Assembly: GCA_003864495.1 (NCBI GenBank) | Contig: ML133405.1 | Span: 1 to 64,000 of the forward strand | Source: Nemopilema nomurai | Lineage: Eukaryota; Cnidaria; Scyphozoa; Rhizostomeae; Rhizostomatidae | Direction: 5' to 3' | DNA length: 64,000 bases | In this document: positions 39,101 through 49,103 of the stretch, one piece after another | How positions within the stretch are numbered: the stretch's first letter is position 1 | Layout: each line of letters begins with the position of its first letter | Position numbers and translations under genes: made by a program | Notes under the pieces: model-generated | The model's input: the letters and a program-made list of their open reading frames with translations, nothing else | What the model was told of the DNA's origin: nothing | The model's database searches: none

Positions 39101-40732
39101 TTAAATTTTAAACAATTTTTTGCCTTTTTTGCTTATCCCCCAAAAGAACCTTACCCATCTAGTTAGCATAAAAATAGAACAAAGTTGCCTAGGGCTGATA
39201 ATATAAACATATAGAAGTAAATAATGAACTATGAGCTTTCAATACATACATCGCCAGTTTTGTCATAATGAGAAGCATTTGGAATGACTTCTTCTTTTGT
39301 AAATTTTCTTGTAAGTTCTTGAAGTTCTCTCTGTTCATCTGTTAGTTCTGAGAAAACAAACAGAATGTGAAAAAAGCATATGAAATAACGAACTTATATG
39401 CAATCCTAATATATTGGTCAGGTTTGAAATAAATAAGATATGGTTTGAAAAACGATATGCACTTTTACAAATGAAAATCAATAAAAATTAATTTTAGTGG
39501 AGAACTAAAAGTAAATTAAAACCAAATTTAAAAGAAGAAATAACATTAATGAAAACATCAAAAGATATTGAAATATTTTTGCATTACTATCTCAAGATAC
39601 ATTCTGAATTTGCTTTTTCTGCTCGGTTGCAAATATGAATAGATGATTTTGAAGGAAAATAAATGCTATTATAAAACCTCTTCAATCATCTCTATTTGGA
39701 GAAGGCTTTGTATAAACAGTAAATCATAATCTCATTCATGCTTACCAAATGATATGCCACCAAGACCAGCGGTAGAGCTATAGCATCTCTTGGTCAAGTT
39801 TTTCTATTGAAAAGTAAATTCATAGTAAGCTGGCTTACATACTATCTCGTTATATATGATAAACTAATCACATATAAAAGAATATTGAATGTGGCTAAGT
39901 TTGGAGCATTACTCCCAGAAATTCAGGTAATCATCTAGTCTATATTGACATCTAACATATATGATACTTTGCGCAGTTCCAGAAACATTCTAAAAAGGAT
40001 TGCATTCTCAGAATATAAGTCATCTGGAACTAAAACTCGCTGGCATTTATGAGAGATCGAAGACAGTACAAATAGACTGATGTGTGCCAACAGCCGATGC
40101 TCAATCCCACATAAATGCAACTGAGCCAGGTTGGAAAACTTGCATGTGCTCGCAACTGTGCTAGACTTCTTGTGCGCACTCTCTGGACCTTTTTCACCCA
40201 AATGTCAATGGAGTCATGGATATTATACTATAGTTATGTATGTGGCACGCATCAAATGCTCCCTCTCGCAGGTCACATGTGATAATGTGCCGTTGGTCAC
40301 AACGACATGTCGGCAAAATGGTGCAAGTTTTCCAAACTGGCAACTGAGCAAATAGTTGTTTAAACCGTCCCGCGAACCAATAGATGACCCCCCTTCCCCG
40401 CCGGCTGGGTGCTGTCTACGCCCACTTTGGCCTCTTACCGTTCGAGAGAGATAAAGAGTAGATACAGGTAAATATGCTTGTTGGGTGTTAATCAGTCCAG
40501 AATTGGAAATATTTTCAAAAATTTGCAAATAATATCAAATTTTTAACAAATATATAAAGGAGAGTGAACAAATTTCAGTCTGGCCAGCAAGAGAGCACAC
40601 CATTTCAAGTGTCAACGAGTTCAAGAAAGCGGGTTTCCTTTTTTCCCGCAAAGAGACAGTAAAGGGAGAATTTCAAACTCATACCACTAATTCCGTTGCC
40701 TGTTTAGAACACAACTGTCGAGCTGTACGCAT
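33107..40732 (-). CDS. ACADM: Mitochondrial medium-chain acyl-CoA dehydrogenase, 14 exons
   Basis: Exons (minus): 40732-40685, 39803-39746, 39347-39250, 38180-38111, 37800-37700, 37288-37208, 36974-36897, 36370-36318, 36067-35965, 35349-35278, 35010-34753, 34209-34126, 33687-33616, 33184-33107. Phases agree throughout: 1,254 nt, 417 residues (human about 421). The first about 30 residues are rich in Arg, Lys, Ser and Thr without acids, a mitochondrial targeting sequence. Family motifs in order: [19 protein letters not shown], the FAD/substrate signature [47 protein letters not shown] and [11 protein letters not shown]. The catalytic base is Glu395 in [10 protein letters not shown]. Family role: FAD-dependent alpha,beta-dehydrogenation of medium-chain acyl-CoA in beta-oxidation, passing electrons to ETF. 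The position of Glu in the last exon fits medium- or short-chain enzymes rather than isovaleryl or long-chain enzymes. The intron after 36897 uses a GC donor. Confidence 0.96.
33586..33604 (+). promoter_or_regulatory. Three-copy AGGTCA array (nuclear-receptor half-sites) in the last-but-one ACADM intron region
   Basis: AGGTCA occurs at 33586-33591, 33592-33597 and 33599-33604, giving a DR0 and a DR1 spacing and also the extended half-site TCAAGGTCA. It lies in the intron just 3' (in transcript sense) of the exon ending at 33616. DR1 is the family binding site of HNF4/RXR-type receptors, and mammalian ACADM is controlled through such half-site arrays, though in its promoter. Function here is inferred. 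Confidence 0.4.
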
Positions 40733-40742
40733 TTTGTGGCAT
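40704..40742 (-). other. Overlapping upstream ORF of ACADM
   Basis: An ATG at 40742, ten nucleotides upstream of the ACADM ATG and in another frame, opens a 12-codon frame that stops at 40704, inside ACADM exon 1. If transcription starts upstream of it, the frame could lower initiation at the ACADM ATG. The transcription start is unknown, so the effect is speculative. Confidence 0.4.
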
Positions 40743-43525
40743 GCAGGTTTGACAGACACACTCAACTTCGACGAAACGCTTCAGCTGAGAAGATGACCTT
40801 TGTACCGTTTGCCTTCCCGTCTCATCTTAATTCTCGTGAAAACGAGACTGGAGTAGAGGGATGGAAATGCAGTTTGTTTTTATTTAAAAGATACAACGAA
40901 CGTTTCTAGAGCTACACATGCAGCTTTCAATATTATTTTATGATCACAACTTCAGAGCGCATGTTTTGGGGGTGAAAAACTAAAAATGAAATCCTGATCG
41001 CAAAGATGTAAAATTAATTGTTCAGAATATTGAATATACCACTGATGTTTGCCACCCCAGACATTTTTCTTGAATACTCGTAACTTCTATAGGCACCGCG
41101 GAGCGTTGAGAAAACTGGGGGGGCCTAAAAAAGTGGGGGGGGCTAAAACCATTAAAAAGGGGCTTTCTTGGTAATTTATTACTTAATATTTCGCATTCTT
41201 TGCAAAAAGTGGGGGAGCCCCCCCTGCTCCACGGTGCCTGTTCTGGGCTTATAGATAACCAATGCTTAAAGAACAACTTTTCATGTGAAAAATAATTTCT
41301 CAGCACCTCACAGTCGTACCACTATCAAAATAAAGAAAATAAAGTTGTGCTAAGTGCAAACTACCCTGTGTGATTTGATTACTTGTTATGATTGAGTGAA
41401 AAAACTTGCTTTGGAGAGATTTCCTCATTTGTAGCAGTGTAGGCTGTTTACATTAAGAGATTCATGTTATGAGATTAATATTGTCTTGTCTTTGCATTAT
41501 GCACACTTTTAGCTGCCCTAGGTATAAATATACCTTTAGTATATCATTGGATTTATCAAAACTTTGCATATCATCAGTATATGTGCACTAAATAAAGCCA
41601 GCATGTTGTTGGGAAATTGATGGAAGATTTGGGGCTTGACCAGGTAAAATTTATTCAGTCTTTCAAAGAAATTCTGAAGTAATGTTCAATCATCATGACT
41701 AAATTTTAATGTCTTTGACAATGTTATTATTATTAAGAAATATGAAAAAATCAAGGATATTTTTGCATTTGCTCATTTCAGTATCAAACCTTGAGAAATT
41801 TTCCAACTATAATATTACATTATAGCTGTTATAAAGCCCCTTGAAACCATTTGAAATTGAGTTGGCTAGAAAATCTCCCTACATTGCTACCATTCTGTTC
41901 CAGCCTGTGCAATACTTTTGCTCACTGAGTGCACAATGTTGTTTACCAAACCTGTTGTAAGTACTGTCCAATAACTAATTTCCAAAATTGGGATTTTCCT
42001 GATGATTAATGCAAGCTTTGTTCTGATGCAAAAGTTCTGGGAGCAATTTCTTTCCAAATATAAGCAAAATGATTCTTTTGAAGAGATTATAGAAAAGATC
42101 CTGTGAAAATTTTACGTCTCCTGGTTTCTGGTTGCTTCTTATTTAATTAAACTTGCTTTAAAAAACCCTAGTTAGATGTCACCCCTTCACTCTCTTTAGT
42201 CAAGAATAAGCAGTTTTAATAAATTACTAAACTACTGCTAAGTCCTATCTTAAGGAATGGAGTGTGAGTGGTACAAATATTTTATCAAATTGTCAGAGGT
42301 ACATTCCAAGTCAGAGGCAACAACCCAAAGCTTCAAACACTAAACATCAGCATCAAGAAAATCTCTTTCAAAAATTGAAACTTACAATTAATGCTCTCTA
42401 ACAGGAAAATCTTACAATTAATATGTGTACTGCAAGTGCCATACCAATGATATGAGTTATTAAAACTGTCCCTTAAGGGGAAGTTTTTATTTCCTGGATC
42501 TATAATAAGATGTGCCCTGGGTGTGCTCTGACACTAAATGCGGACAATGTAAATATCCTGCCTCAAAATACTCTACAATGTGTATTATTTGTCAAAAAGA
42601 TTAAAAATTAACTAACAGGAGAAGGAGTAAAGAAGAAATACAAAGTTTTTCTTAATACTATGGCCCAACAAATGCAATAAATTTTAAAAAAAAGTGGTTT
42701 TAAAAACTTTAGCACAGTGGACTTTCTAATTAAGATAATTGGGCATATGGATCAGTCATGTATAATTTCCTCTTAGAGACAAACACAAAAAAGTAAATAA
42801 AGTTGCTAAGCAGAAAGAAGGAATTTTTAATAAACTTGAGGCAAATAAGAAAACAATCAGTTTTCATTAACATTGGTTCATCAAACAAAAGTTGCAAATT
42901 TTAATGAGTACATTTCTTGAAAAACTTGTCCCAGGAAGTGAACAGGCAAGGCTTAGATTGGAAAAATACAAGCGTACTGAGATTAGCAAACTGGGCTGAT
43001 AATATCACACCTTGGGTTCGTATGAAAGCTCCCAAACAAAGAAACACAAGCAAGAGATCTTATATTAACATATGCTGCTAAATTCATAATATTATCCGGA
43101 CGCAGATATAAATACAAAGCTCGCACAGCACAATTGGCAAATATTCAAAACAGAGCTCTGACTCCCAAAACTACCTTTTTGTCCCCACAATATTGTTCCG
43201 TTCTTGACTGGATATGAAATAATCATAATGTCATGAATCAGCTACATATTTTGCTTAGATGACAGCAAAGAAACCACAGCTCTCTGTCTTGTCTTTGTGC
43301 TTCCTGGGTCATGTTTAACTTTCATGATGAAATTCATAATGGCGGCTCGTCTTGACTGCGAAAACCAAGAACATTCCTCTTGCTGTCCAAAATAATTCAC
43401 TTTGTTAATTTTTTCCAAATTGTCCTATAAAATTTGATGCTGCTTTCAGAAAGTGAAAAACAGAAAAATCATGTGTCGAGTTCCTAAAATGTCCAAAAGA
43501 ATGTAAGCGATTTCTTGGCATACAA
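40743..43525. other. Intergenic region between ACADM and SMIM30
   Basis: This holds the ACADM promoter side and the SMIM30 3' flank. A small MITE-like insertion sits at 41091-41240. The rest is AT-rich with no convincing coding frame. Confidence 0.5.
41091..41240. mobile_element. MITE-like insertion with aggcaccg(c/t)ggagc termini
   Basis: The left end aggcaccgcggagc and the reverse complement of the right end (aggcaccgtggagc) match at 13 of 14 positions. Inside are G-rich arms (gggggggcc...) in opposite orientation, separated by about 100 nt without coding potential. No clear target-site duplication was found, so the exact borders are approximate. Confidence 0.6.
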
Positions 43526-43711
43526 TCATATGCTTGTACCAGCCTTCTTTCTCGCATAAGCACCAACACAAGCACAAATTCCTAAAATACCAATTACTAG
43601 TCCAATAACAAGAGCAGCAGCATCGCCTGCATCAAAGCTCGCTGCAACTGGCTTGCATAAAAACAGCAGAATGAAGGCAACAAGTTGAAAGAACGAGTTG
43701 ACGGCGGCCAT
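43526..43711 (-). CDS. SMIM30: SMIM30-type small integral membrane protein, 61 residues, single coding exon
   Basis: The frame encodes an N-terminal signal-like segment (residues 1-24, hydrophobic LVAFILLFL core ending PVAAS), a short link with the family core D-A-G-D-A-A-A-L, one membrane helix (about 32-52) carrying GICACVGAYARKK, and a short basic tail. This Ala/Gly-Asp-Ala plus G-I-C-A-C-x-G-x-Y-A-R-K pattern is characteristic of SMIM30, a vertebrate microprotein of about 59 residues first annotated as noncoding RNA. Topology implied: N-terminus cleaved or anchored in the ER, basic tail in the cytosol. Work in mammals places it at the ER/membrane system with roles in proliferation and signalling. 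Its basic function is not settled. ATG at 43711 is the first in frame and gives the expected length. No intron is seen inside the coding sequence. Confidence 0.88.
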   Translation of the reverse strand: MAAVNSFFQLVAFILLFLCKPVAASFDAGDAAALVIGLVIGILGICACVGAYARKKAGTSI

Positions 43712-44318
43712 CTTCCCTTGTATAGCTTGGAAATCACCTGACCAGGCGAGGTCACATGCCTGTGCAACACTGCCTCACTTGCAGATTTGGAATGTTCACT
43801 TGACCTTTTATACCAAAAGAGAGTTGGACCTAAGCTTCTTATTTGTCTGAAAAGTTGTTCGGAAAAGCAACCTATTAATTAGGTGAATTTGAGCTTGAAT
43901 TTACTCCAACTGTCGAAAGTCAACAGGCATAATTATTAAATATTGTAGGAAGTCAAAGAATTAACAAGGCAAATGTTGTGGGCGTCAACAGGGGCGTAAA
44001 TATTGGGGGGTTGTGTGGGGTGTGACACCCCCCAATAATTGAAAACCCGTATTTTGTCGGGCAAGCGCCAGAAAAGATGTTCGTAAATCTGCAACTATCG
44101 GGCCAAATAAAACAGTAATCGATAAATTATTTGTTGATTTCCTGCTTTGTCAAACAGCTTTGCCTGAAAAAAGGTGATGCTTTGCCTGACGAGAGGTGAA
44201 GTGTTCCCAACAGAAGGTGCTGTTTTTCCCAACAAAATGCGATAGGTTATTTATTCTCCTACTAGCAGGGCATTTTTTACCCATTTTTAACATACTGAGT
44301 GGTGGGAATATTGCCCCA

Positions 44319-45480
44319 CTGGGCCCCAGTGGCGGCCTGGCAGGGGGGCCAGGGGGGCCAGGGCCCCCCCCCCCCCCCAGCGGAATTTTTTGAAGGGGCG
44401 CCGAAGTTTAGGAGGGGCGCCAAAATCCTTATGACATTTGTAGCGATTCCACTGTTGTTTTCCCTTTCCATTTATTCATCCATTGTGTGATTCACTGGGT
44501 GTATACTATTTAGGTGTATGTTGTATATAATAGATTCTGCAGGTGCATCTATCCAAGTTATCAAATTGTTCGATAACCTCGAGAGGCAGTATAATCTCTT
44601 TCAAAAGTCACAGAAGATCCACGACCTTTTCGAATCTATTCAAAAAGAGAAGAAGTTAAATGTAATTTCATTCAAAAGTGTCAAACTGCGAGATGAAGTT
44701 CCCGGGAGTTCAGTTTGAAGGCATTTATCCAGCGTTATGACCGCATAATGCATGTGATGCGTGTCAGCAGTGATGATGATGATGATGCCAATGGAATAGC
44801 CTCTTCGTCCCTGTTAGCTCCACTACCGCAGACGTCATTTTCAGCATTAAAGTTGATCAAAACACGATCCAAGAATGATTAGAATCTCTGCTTGCAATGA
44901 CCATCGAAAAGGAAATTTTGCTTTCCCTTGATGTGGAACATATTATTGGCTTGTTCTCTAAAACTTCCAATGAGCTTTCAAAGGCTCTTTTATAACATTT
45001 TTACTAAAATCTGCCACTTTCCATAGATTTCGTATCTGTACACAGTTTAAAGGACAATCTGGATAATACATGGATATACCAAAGGCCCATCTTTTCAATT
45101 TTACTTTTTCCTGTATATATAATTTAGTTCTGTTTTGAAGAAAAATGCAGCTGTACAGTGATGTTTTCAATGGCTTGTTACACAGGTTCGACCTTCAGGT
45201 TTATATAAAATTCCACTCTCTTATCATGAACGTACATAGCCAGAAATTATTGGTCAATTTTTTTCTGTCTTCCTTTTTTCTTTCTTGTTGAAAATATTGC
45301 AAATGCGCTCACTTAGGCTTCAGTCTTTCTTGCCTCAATACTGTTGAATTTAAAAGTTGTAAGAAAATTGCCAAGCTGCCAATCTCGTCAAAAATGGGAA
45401 AACTTTGTTTGTTATAAGGGGGCGCCATTTTGCTGCTGGCCTCTCCAGACGAAAAATGCCATGCCGCCACTGCTGGGCCC
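44319..45480. mobile_element. Inner hAT-like element nested in the outer one, perfect 8-bp duplication
   Basis: The element spans 44327-45472 (1,146 nt). The left end cagtggcggcctggc and the reverse complement of the right end (cagtggcggcatggc) match at 14 of 15. The flanking octamer ctgggccc is identical at 44319-44326 and 45473-45480. A long C run follows the left end. The element contains a broken transposase-like frame on the plus strand. Confidence 0.9.
44518..44760 (+). pseudogene. Degraded hAT transposase fragment
   Basis: The 66-codon frame at 44518-44718 shows a helical stretch (LFDNLERQYNLFQKSQKIHD followed by LFESIQKEKKLN) that resembles the linker helices of ZMYM-type hAT transposases. 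A shifted frame continues past 44718 with further helical residues (ALKAFIQRYDRI-like text). Stops and frame changes show it is inactive. The family assignment rests on resemblance plus its position inside a hAT-type element. Confidence 0.5.
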
Positions 45481-45829
45481 TACGGGTTCCCCCACCACTG
45501 AAAAGAAAAATGCTACATTTGCCTCAAATGTCGGCCATTTTGTGGCCCTTAGAGATAAAAGTAACCGGTGTTTCAAAAAGCTGGTAACGAATTTGGGGGC
45601 TCAATCGATGCTGATAGCAATCTTTATATAACTATATTTCTCATTTATCCACCTTGTAACTCGATTCATTGCTCAAGTTACCAAGATCTTAGTACTTCCT
45701 TGCACTTTTCAACCATACTGAGGCGGGATATTGCCTTGAAATTAATATATCCCGTCTTTTCTCGTGTTTTGAGCCCATTTTTAGCATAATAGTTACCAGT
45801 GCTGGTAGTGTTCTTTGCTGTCAACAAAT

Positions 45830-45932
45830 AAATCCCCACCCTTGTTTAAGCCCCCACCCTCGAAGAAGCCCCTACCCTAAAATATTTTCTGCGAAATAAG
45901 TCCTCGGGGCTTATTCGAGGACATACGGTTGT
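45830..45932 (-). repeat. Repeat end related to the 5634 repeat
   Basis: The minus strand begins accgtatgtcctcgaataag followed by ccccgagg, paralleling the left end at 5634 (accgta...aataagcgcccgag). Further inside are repeated aagcccc(c/t)acc units. It lies inside the outer hAT element. This may be a third nested element or shared terminal sequence. Confidence 0.4.
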
Positions 45933-46754
45933 GTCATATCATGGAGGCAGAAGTCTCAACCCTAAAATGGTTCAGTATATATCACAATCTGAAGCGCCAA
46001 TCCGAAGAGTTATGTGTCGTTTCCTATGTCATTTCTGGTAGTGTATAAGTGTGAGCTCTTTAGAAAAATGCCCCACAACTCAAAACTCCTTAAAAAATGC
46101 CATGGCCAATAGGTTCTGTTTTCAGCAAATTTGTAGGTTTTCAAGCCATTTTGTTGTTCAAATACTGTAATATCTTGGGACTTTCTTCGTCAATATTTTG
46201 AGTATATCAATATTTGGAGTGACCCCACCAGCCTAACCACTCTTGAAAACTAGTGTCGGTTTTTAGCGACCCAGTAATACATTTTTCATCATCCATCAGC
46301 CATTCTGGATGCCACAATTTTAACAGTGTCTGGACGACGAAACCCAATGGCTTATTTTCGAAGGAACTTTGATAAAATCATCCGCTGTTAATAGTCGCTT
46401 ATCCTCGTTGCCATTACAATATTTTACGAAAGGAAGTTAACACGACTGAACTGCAGCTTGTCTACTCGTGAACTGATCTCATAATAAACACTGATTGACA
46501 TTTGAACAGCAAGGCATCGACTTTTGGTTTAAAGGACAATAGGAAAACGAAGCAAAGATACATAAAAATATCAGAAAATTACAAATACAACAAATTTCAT
46601 AACGGTTTAAAAATATAGAAGGAACACCGCGAAGGCTTCTCCCAAAACAGATCTCATAACATTTTAGTCGGGCAGTGGCGAAAATGTCGGGCAAAATCTT
46701 ATATACACCCCCCCCCCCCCAAAGAAAAATGCTAGTTACGCCCCTGGGCGTCGA

Positions 46755-49103
46755 AGATGAAGACACACAGCCTTGCAAAGTCAAAAATTCCTAAAATCTT
46801 TATACCTGCAAATAAAAGGTATACTAATAATCTCAAGAGAGAGGGGCACCAAACCCATGGAGATGTTTTTCATTTGACTTTTGCAAAAACGCCCTCCTTT
46901 GAACAAAACAGGGTGGTGCAAGAGTGCCACTGCTTTTGTACCACCCTCAAGCAATGGCGATTGATATATGCGTTTGCTGTAAAGCTAGAGTCAGTTATAG
47001 AGCTTCAGTAGAAAAACGAGCAATATAATTTTTGTCAGTCCTTTTGGGAAATTTATTTATCTGCCTGTCTGCCTGTCTGTCTGCCTGTTTGCATGTCTGT
47101 CTAGGCAGATGCTCACATTTGCAAGAACGATTAAATTTTGAAAAGAAATCGAGAGTTTGGGAAAGTGATATGGTTATTTCCAGGTGATGACGATGGAAGC
47201 TACGATAGTTTCTAACTGCAAGCATAAGAGGGGTCTCGACCGTCACGATCACCAACAAAGTAAATAACAATCGAATTTCTGGCAAAGAACAGATCCTATA
47301 AGTTGCCACTCTCTGCCAAAAACTAAGACCCTGAAGGTTTTGTTTTACATAATATTTTTCTCCAGTTTATACTACATCTCGTAACGCATTCGTATCTTCC
47401 AAACATAAAGACATGTGCCAAGATTCTGAGCTTTAAGATTTGAAACCTCTACTAGCGTCAATTAAAATCATTTCATTCAGTAAGCTAGTCTCATTTAAAA
47501 ACCAAAGAAAAAAAGCAAAGTGATTTTTTTTTCTTTTTGGTCATCATTAATGCAAAGATACCTTAGATACAAAGCACAAACACAGTTTTCTACAAGATCA
47601 TCTTTGGCTTGGAAAATCATAACAATCATTAAACATCGAGGAGCTTTCAGATAAGAAGTGGTTAAAAGTGGATAAAAAAGTGTGTTGATTATAAAAAAAA
47701 GCCAAGGATTAACCAATTTAGCACAGATCATTTGGAGGACATGACTTAGCACGCAGACATTTCAAGGAGGAACTTTGACATGTTTAGCGGTGTTCAGCAA
47801 ACGCTGTATCTTCTTCAGTTAAAATGTAGCATTTCAATTGAAAGACTGAAATGTTATGAAATCAGTTTGGATTCCACGTTGATCATGCGGGTCGTTGCTC
47901 AGAAAAACCACTGCACGTTGCTCAGAAAATTAGCCGCTATAAGGCATGTGTATTAGGTAATTATTTGGCAATAGGTGCTCAGCGTGCATAAAAAGGCATG
48001 GTCATCTTTCATTACTGCTTTCAACTGGCTTGAGTGAATGAAAACTCGTAATTTTATTTTTGTTTTTATTGGTAGATAGATTAAGAAAAAACTCAGATTA
48101 GATAAAATGAGACAGAGAGATACAGAGGGAGCGGTTTTAGGTTTTGTCAGTGATTGCTTGTTTGTTTCTACCTAACTTCCTAAGGTAGTTTTAGGACAGT
48201 GAGAAGCTTAAGCTTATCAAGCAGTATCCTGGCCATTCCTCTCGATGTTACCATACCTCATGATTCCTTATGCCTGGAGTTACAGAGAGCTAGCTGATGC
48301 ATTGTTAGATTCGAAAATGATGGTTTCTTCTGTGGCATGCAACTCGAGATACTGCGTCAAATGTTGCAAAGCAGCATCAATCCTAAAATCCTAGTTTATT
48401 TATAATCCTACCAGGGCCTAGAGCTTCTAAAGCAAAAGAGTCTGTGCACAGGATACTTAAGTCTTTGTTACTGCTAGAAAAGCATAGATACTATTTGAAA
48501 ACATATTGAAGTGAACTAAAATGATAGAGATCCAGGGGCATTGGCATAGCCAGGGTTACTTCAGGCCCATTGTCTGGAGAAATTTATACAGATTAGGGAA
48601 TTTCTCAGGAACTAACTTTTCTATCATTTGTGGGGGGATGGCAACTGTTTTCCCCTTTCCTATGCTACTGGCAGTAAAAGGTCTTGTTTTTTTAAAAGCT
48701 CCCAAATGCTTTTATATGTTATGCCTATACATGAGCTGGTTGAACGCATAACAAAAACAACAACAAAACTTTGAATGTCATGCACATCAGGGTTGAAGGC
48801 AAGAAACATAAATAATTTTGCACACCATTCTTCAAATTTTGATTCATTTGAACTTACAGCCTAGAAACATTCAACAAGTGTCAACGTTATGATGAACAAA
48901 ACCAAGGAAGTAAGTACATGAAAAAAGCAAACATCAATGTTTATCAAACCAGTCTCTACTTACTTTAGAAAAGAATAAATTTAGCTAATTATGATTTAAT
49001 GCAAATACCATTTTCACTTCATCAAATAGCTCAAAAATATCTGCTATCCACTGTAAATAGAAAAACCCAACTGGATGGAAAAGAATTCAGTATTCATGAG
49101 AAC
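46755..49103. other. Intergenic region with a tetranucleotide tract
   Basis: No supported gene. A (ctgt/ctgc)n tetranucleotide tract lies at 47061-47107. A possible orphan exon (49009-49050, minus) is discussed under findings. The PIN1 3' untranslated region should lie just below 49104. Confidence 0.5.
47061..47107. repeat. Imperfect (CTGT/CTGC)n microsatellite
   Basis: About eleven tetranucleotide units alternate ctgc and ctgt with a few substitutions, ending in ctaggcag. It yields a false QADRQADR-type frame on the minus strand. Confidence 0.9.

Larger units (their letters stand above)
43981..46754. mobile_element. Outer hAT-like DNA transposon remnant with 8-bp target-site duplication
   Basis: The element spans 43989-46746. 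The termini caggggcgtaa (left) and the reverse complement of ttacgcccctg (right) match at 11 of 11 positions. The flanks are ggcgtcaa (43981-43988) and ggcgtcga (46747-46754), an 8-bp duplication with one mismatch, which is the hAT size. Sub-terminal tcgggca motifs occur near both ends (about 44057 and 46665-46695). No intact transposase remains, and a second element is inserted within it. Confidence 0.85.

Noticed and set aside
46995..47309. Minus frame with QADRQADRQ repeat
   Set aside because: It arises from the ctgt/ctgc microsatellite and has no other coding features.
48521..48751. Frame beginning near caggggcattggcatagcc, resembling a hAT terminus
   Set aside because: The terminus match is weak, no partner end or duplication was found, and the frame shows no domain.
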